Origin: Sphingomonas sp. QA11
GTDB lineage: Bacteria; Pseudomonadota; Alphaproteobacteria; Sphingomonadales; Sphingomonadaceae
Direction of reading: 5' to 3'
DNA: 64,000 nucleotides
Assembly: GCF_028473665.1 (NCBI RefSeq)
Contig: NZ_CP098774.1
Span: 3,872,501-3,936,500, forward strand
A program made the translations under genes and the position numbers. Under the pieces are notes generated by a model. It worked only from the letters and a program-made list of their open reading frames with translations. It was not told the DNA's origin and did not search any database. Positions 60,567 through 64,000 of this stretch are shown here, piece by piece. Each line of letters starts with the position of its first letter. Position 1 is the stretch's first letter.

Positions 60567-60591
60567 GGAACGTCGGGCGTGCCGGAGGGTT
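60567..60591 (+). promoter_or_regulatory. Candidate general-stress (EcfG-type) promoter
   Basis: GGAAC followed after 16 bases by GGTT resembles the alphaproteobacterial general-stress promoter (GGAAC-N16/17-CGTT), with one mismatch at the second element. It lies 65 bases upstream of a small frame and about 215 bases upstream of the exported protein at 60805. The stress-type gene at 61192 follows. Confidence 0.3.
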
Positions 60592-60655
60592 AAGGGCAAG
60601 AGATTTTGCGAGCCCAGGACAATCGCAAGCACTGGACACGCGTCGCGGGGAAGCA

Positions 60656-60793
60656 ATGCCCAAAGCATTTCACCTCGAGACAACCAAGTATCTCGATAAG
60701 GCGATCAAGTCTTACTACCCTTCCGACGTCAATGAATGCGCCGCCGGATTAGCCGCGGACATAGCGAGATCGGTGATTCTCCAACTTTCGTGA
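60656..60793 (+). CDS. Possible small protein of 45 residues
   Basis: ATG 60656 with GGGGAA upstream opens MPKAFHLETTKYLDKAIKSY and ends IARSVILQLS at 60793, twelve bases before the next gene. It has no known motif. Position and spacing suggest translation with the gene at 60805, but a frame of this length can occur by chance. Confidence 0.3.
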   Translation: MPKAFHLETTKYLDKAIKSYYPSDVNECAAGLAADIARSVILQLS

Positions 60794-60804
60794 GAGGACA
60801 TTAT

Positions 60805-61140
60805 ATGAAATTCCTACCAACCACCTTGCTCGCGGGCGCCCTGGCAATAGGCATCGGGAATCCAGCCTTGGCGCAAGGCCAGGCCAGCCCCGCTGCCAGT
60901 CCCCACGCCCAGCAGAATCCAGCGCTGAAATCGCCGAAACGGATGACCGGGGTACCGCTGGCCAAAGGTCATAACTCCTTCACCAGCACAGAAGCCCGCA
61001 ACCGGATTCGGAAGGCTGGATATAGCGATGTCCAGAACCTGAAGCTGGATCCCGACGGCCTTTGGCAGGGAACGGCCTTGCGTCGCGGTCAAAGGCTTCA
61101 TGTCGCTCTCGACTACAAAGGCAACGTGGCCTCGCGATAA
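60805..61140 (+). CDS. Small exported protein with a PepSY-like tail
   Basis: A 111-residue protein with a signal peptide (LPTTLLAGALAIGIGNPALA) and a mature part of Gln- and Pro-rich sequence followed by EARNRIRKAGYSDVQNLKLD and LHVALDYKGNV, a fold similar to PepSY domains that bind proteins or peptides in the periplasm. GAGAGGA lies nine bases before ATG 60805. Function unknown. Confidence 0.75.
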   Translation: MKFLPTTLLAGALAIGIGNPALAQGQASPAASPHAQQNPALKSPKRMTGVPLAKGHNSFTSTEARNRIRKAGYSDVQNLKLDPDGLWQGTALRRGQRLHVALDYKGNVASR

Positions 61141-61191
61141 GCACCGGATTACCCCTCCCCTTCAAGCCGGCGTGCCGGCGAAAGGAATTTT

Positions 61192-61827
61192 ATGAACCAC
61201 ATCATCACCCGGCTCTTTGACGATTTTGCCGATGCGCAGCATGCCGTTATCGAGCTTGAACGCGTGGGCGTATCGCATGGCGACATCAGCCTGGTCTCGC
61301 ACAAGTCCCACCCGAAGCACGCCGGCGTCAAAGTCCGCGAGCCTCATGACCATACCGCAGGCGAGGCCAGCGCGATTGACGGCGGCGTCGGTGCCGCGAC
61401 CGGCGGCGTTCTCGGCGCGGCGGGCGGAGCGTTGGCCGGCCTCGGCCTTCTCGCTATTCCAGGTCTCGGACCGGTCGTCGCCGCGGGCTGGCTTGCCTCG
61501 GCTGCGGTCGGCGCGCTCGTTGGCGGCGCCGTCGTCGGGGCCGCCGGCGGCCTCGTAGGTGCGCTGACTCATGCGGGCGTGAGCCAGGAAGAGGCCGACG
61601 TCTATGCCGAGGGCGTACGCCGCGGCGGCACCCTGGTCAGCGCCAAGGTCGACGACGAGCATGTCGCCCTCGCCGAAGCGGCGTTGGACTCCACCCCGTC
61701 CGTGGACATTGCCACGCGCGGCGCTGCCTATCGACAAGCGGGCTGGACCGGTTTCGATGCCGAAGCGGCACCCTATTCCGACGCGGAAATATCGGCTGAG
61801 CGAACACGGTACGTTAGTCGCGTTTGA
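61192..61827 (+). CDS. General-stress-protein-17M-like (YflT domain) protein
   Basis: A 211-residue protein with an N-terminal alpha/beta domain (MNHIITRLFDDFADAQHAVI) of the YflT/general-stress 17M type and a central glycine-alanine-rich hydrophobic region (GAATGGVLGAAGGALAGLGL and GAVVGAAGGLVGAL), which could span a membrane. A second alpha/beta half follows (ADVYAEGVRRGGTLVSAKVD). GAAAGGA precedes ATG 61192. Such proteins are induced by stress in other bacteria; the exact role is unknown. Confidence 0.75.
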   Translation: MNHIITRLFDDFADAQHAVIELERVGVSHGDISLVSHKSHPKHAGVKVREPHDHTAGEASAIDGGVGAATGGVLGAAGGALAGLGLLAIPGLGPVVAAGWLASAAVGALVGGAVVGAAGGLVGALTHAGVSQEEADVYAEGVRRGGTLVSAKVDDEHVALAEAALDSTPSVDIATRGAAYRQAGWTGFDAEAAPYSDAEISAERTRYVSRV

Positions 61828-62379
61828 GGGTATCGCGGCGGGAGAGCACCTGCCCAGGCGGGTGCCTTTCGGCAGATGAGTACGCCTCGGCGATATCGCG
61901 GCCCGACACCACGTGTCGGGTTGAAAAAACCGCGTGTCTGAGCGCCTGCAAGGCGCGTAGACACGCGGCCGGTGCCGTGTTCATCGCTTCACGGAAGCTT
62001 CTGCACCACCGGGGCGTCCAAACATGCTCCCCAAAATTCATGTCATCGGTAAATGCTCGCCAGAGATGAGGCGAGTAATGCGGCGAAGCCGATTTCGCAG
62101 AGCATATCGGTCCCATTGCTCTGAAGTCGGAAACGGTCGGAACCGCTTGAAAGCAGCTATCCTATGTGATCGCTCCTTCGTACCGGTGCCCGCACCGCGA
62201 TGAACCGACAGTTCTGAAGGTTGTTGTAGGCGGTCGGTGCGCGTGTTGCGAGGCGCACCAGACGCGCGTCAACTTCGATCTGGGCGGGCAATCATGGTGG
62301 GGATCCTGTGCGCCAACCCGGCAAGCCAGTTCCGCTCGATGGCATTTCCGCGCGCGCCGGTTATTCGACATGCGCCGCC
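61828..62379. other. Intergenic stretch with one hairpin, no gene seen
   Basis: 552 bases between convergent genes. CCCGACAC-CAC-GTGTCGGG at 61902-61920 is a strong eight-base stem, but T-runs lie on the wrong side for a terminator of either gene. The rest shows no recognisable coding sequence. Confidence 0.45.
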
Positions 62380-63630
62380 CTAACCTGGAAAGACGACCAT
62401 CGCGACGGCGGCGGCCCCCATCACGCCGGTTGCAAGCCAACCAAAAAACTTGAGCGACGTGGAGGCCACGAACTCACCCATGATGCTTTGTTTCGATACG
62501 ACGATCATCAGCCCGATGAGGACGGGAACCGCCACCACGCCGTTGATGACCGCGCTCCAGAACAATGCCTTCATTGGGCTGACAGGAGACCAGTTGATCG
62601 CGAGGCCGAACAGCATGCCAAGCGTGATCACGGCATAGAAGGCCTTTGCCCGCATTGGCTTATGCTCAAGGCTGGCGTTCCAGCCGCCGATCTCGCAGAT
62701 CCCATAGGCCGACGAACCTGCCAGAACCGGCACCGCCAGCAAGCCGGTTCCAATGATGCCGAGACTGAAGACGGCGAACGCCAGATTGCCCGCAACAGGT
62801 TTGAGCGCCTGGGCGGCGTCGGCGGCACTCTGAATATCGGTCTTGCCGGCGGCGTGCAGCGTCGTCGCGGTGCCTAGAATGATCGCGAGCGCGACGATGC
62901 TGGACACCGCCATGCCGACAAAGGTATCCCACCGGATACGACTGAGCGCATCGGGCGCCTGTGTCGGCTTCTTCTTCAGCGGCTCCCGCTCGTCACTCTG
63001 GTCGAGGTCTTCAACCTCCTGCGCCGCCTGCCAGAAGAAAAGATAGGGACTGATCGTCGTGCCGAAGATGGCAACAACCGTGGTGACCGCTCCTGCCCCG
63101 ACAATCGTCGGAATAACCAGGCCTGTCGCCGCTGCGTGCCAATCCACCTTCACCATGAAGATCAGCGCGATATAAGCGAAGAGGATGAGCGTGAGCCATT
63201 TCAGGATATTCACGTACCGGTGATAGGGCACGAACAGTTGGAGGAGCAGCGAGAGGATCGCGAAGAAGATGGTGAAGCCGTGAGTCCAGCCGCCAACGAC
63301 CAGAGAAGACGCCTCGCCCATCGCGGCGAGATCAGCCCCCACATTGATCGTATTGGCAATGAAAAGCAGCCCGATCAACAGGATGACAAGCCAGCGCGGC
63401 ATGATCTTGCCGAGGCTGTTCCCCAAGCCCCGCCCTGTTACGCGCCCGACCCGCGCACTGGCGAGTTGCACGGCAACCATGAGGGGATAGCACAGCGTCA
63501 TCGTCCACATCAGGCTCTTGCCAAATTGAGCCCCGGCTTGGGAATAGGTTGCGATCCCGCTCGGGTCGTCGTCGGCAGCCCCCGTCACAAGCCCCGGGCC
63601 AAGCCGCTTGACCTTGTCGAACATGCTCAT
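62380..63630 (-). CDS. NRAMP-related metal transporter (NRMT-like)
   Basis: A 416-residue inner-membrane protein with eleven or so helices of the NRAMP superfamily. Helix 1 reads GAADDDPSGIATYSQAG, where canonical Mn/Fe transporters have DPGN, and helix 6 reads AIFGTTISPYLFFWQ, where they have MPHN. The lost methionine is the residue that selects against calcium and magnesium. The pattern DPSG with GTT is that of NRAMP-related magnesium transporters, so Mg or Mn with less selectivity is more likely than Fe. A cytoplasmic loop rich in Asp, Glu and Lys lies near residue 230. ATG 63630 has GGAG upstream; a longer frame from 63681 lacks one. Confidence 0.85.
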   Translation of the reverse strand: MSMFDKVKRLGPGLVTGAADDDPSGIATYSQAGAQFGKSLMWTMTLCYPLMVAVQLASARVGRVTGRGLGNSLGKIMPRWLVILLIGLLFIANTINVGADLAAMGEASSLVVGGWTHGFTIFFAILSLLLQLFVPYHRYVNILKWLTLILFAYIALIFMVKVDWHAAATGLVIPTIVGAGAVTTVVAIFGTTISPYLFFWQAAQEVEDLDQSDEREPLKKKPTQAPDALSRIRWDTFVGMAVSSIVALAIILGTATTLHAAGKTDIQSAADAAQALKPVAGNLAFAVFSLGIIGTGLLAVPVLAGSSAYGICEIGGWNASLEHKPMRAKAFYAVITLGMLFGLAINWSPVSPMKALFWSAVINGVVAVPVLIGLMIVVSKQSIMGEFVASTSLKFFGWLATGVMGAAAVAMVVFPG

Positions 63631-64000
63631 GCTTTGCTCCGCTCGCTCTATCGTAAGGGAGCAGCCCAGGTCAGTGACCATGCCCTCCCTTTATTATGTT
63701 TCACAAGCGAAACGCTGCTCATGAGACGGAGTTGCGCAAGCCGGCCGAATTCGCATTGATCACGATTAAGGCGCCCACGATATCGGATCGATGGGGATGG
63801 TCGCGCGGACCAGGTAAAGCATTCTGTATCCGGTCGTCGACCCCTCTGAAGTGCTGGCCATGCCGCATATCGGCATCGGCGAAGCTTGGGAGTTCGGCGC
63901 TGCTAGAGCGCGCGAGTTCATCGGCGGCTAGCTCGTACCAGGCGCGACATAACGATCCAGCTGCCATATTCCTTCGCTAGACACTGCGGTGAGTGCGGGC
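63631..64000. other. Right-edge stretch without a supported gene
   Basis: 370 bases upstream of the NRAMP-related gene. The leftward frame 63719-63967 (82 residues, opening MAAGSLCRAWYELAADELAR) has a plausible helical start but then loses protein-like composition, so it may be a frameshifted small gene. The region just before 63630 should hold the promoter of the transporter; no strong box is visible. Confidence 0.35.

Noticed and set aside
61902..61920. Strong hairpin CCCGACAC-CAC-GTGTCGGG as a terminator
   Set aside because: The A-run follows it on the plus strand, so on the minus strand the T-run comes before the stem; neither gene would be terminated in the standard way.
63719..63967. 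Leftward frame of 82 residues at the right edge
   Set aside because: Only the first 20 residues look protein-like and there is no homology that I recognise; mentioned under the edge stretch instead.

Overview
The window looks like chromosome (or a large replicon) of a sphingomonad alphaproteobacterium (Sphingomonas, Novosphingobium or Sphingobium type). The reasons are high GC content, a NodT-type outer-membrane factor, a large TonB-dependent receptor, DUF6118 remnants, a Ser/Thr kinase with TPR repeats beside an ECF sigma factor, and small proteins of a kind common in that family. This assignment is inference from gene content; there is no rRNA, and I saw no tRNA gene or CRISPR array.

Layout. 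1-845: start of a HlyB-like type I secretion ATPase that runs off the left edge. 1137-2032: DUF6118 gene broken by an in-frame stop and an IS5-family remnant. 2248-9728: TetR-controlled tripartite RND efflux locus with two identical-spacing operators. 9990-13249: mobile-DNA scar (IS5 remnants, truncated AlpA and HigA-like genes, a large serine recombinase). 13246-30392: a 12-gene leftward operon, from a TonB receptor at 29068 to a CitMHS transporter at 13246, that resembles a methylcitrate cycle, with a divergent regulator at 29193. 30436-36867: recombinase scar, MarR/monooxygenase pair, LysR-linked hydrolase cluster and an SDR. 37102-39847: an intact IS4-family transposon with perfect 18-bp ends, an 8-bp target duplication and two passenger genes. 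39920-40237: truncated catalase. 40468-47230: cyanophycin cluster (Crp regulator, YqcI/GntA-like and DUF1989 proteins, cyanophycin synthetase, isoaspartyl peptidase, cyanophycinase). 47283-47784: gene remnants. 47857-59820: kinase and ECF sigma factor divergent from a surface-protein locus: autotransporter, DHA2 exporter, a Pro-Thr stalk protein with a TbpB-like end, its Slam-type outer-membrane translocator and a DUF6065-JmjC hydroxylase. 60242-63630: small stress-type proteins and an NRAMP-related transporter.

The most unusual content is in four places. (1) Two proteins (21297-22502 and 29193-30392) join an N-terminal DNA-binding helix-turn-helix to a citrate-synthase fold. By eye both have lost the catalytic histidines and kept the carboxylate-binding arginines, so they are probably ligand-sensing transcription factors for the adjoining tricarboxylate operon. 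(2) That operon pairs PrpD-, PrpB- and PrpF-like enzymes with a LeuCD-type hydratase, a CaiB CoA-transferase and an acyl-CoA dehydrogenase, implying catabolism of an unidentified branched or alkylated tri/dicarboxylate. (3) The Slam locus places a JmjC-type hydroxylase beside a surface protein with about 57 Thr-Pro repeats. (4) The cyanophycin cluster carries two families linked to guanidino chemistry.

All alignments were done by eye from the translated sequence; no database search was run.
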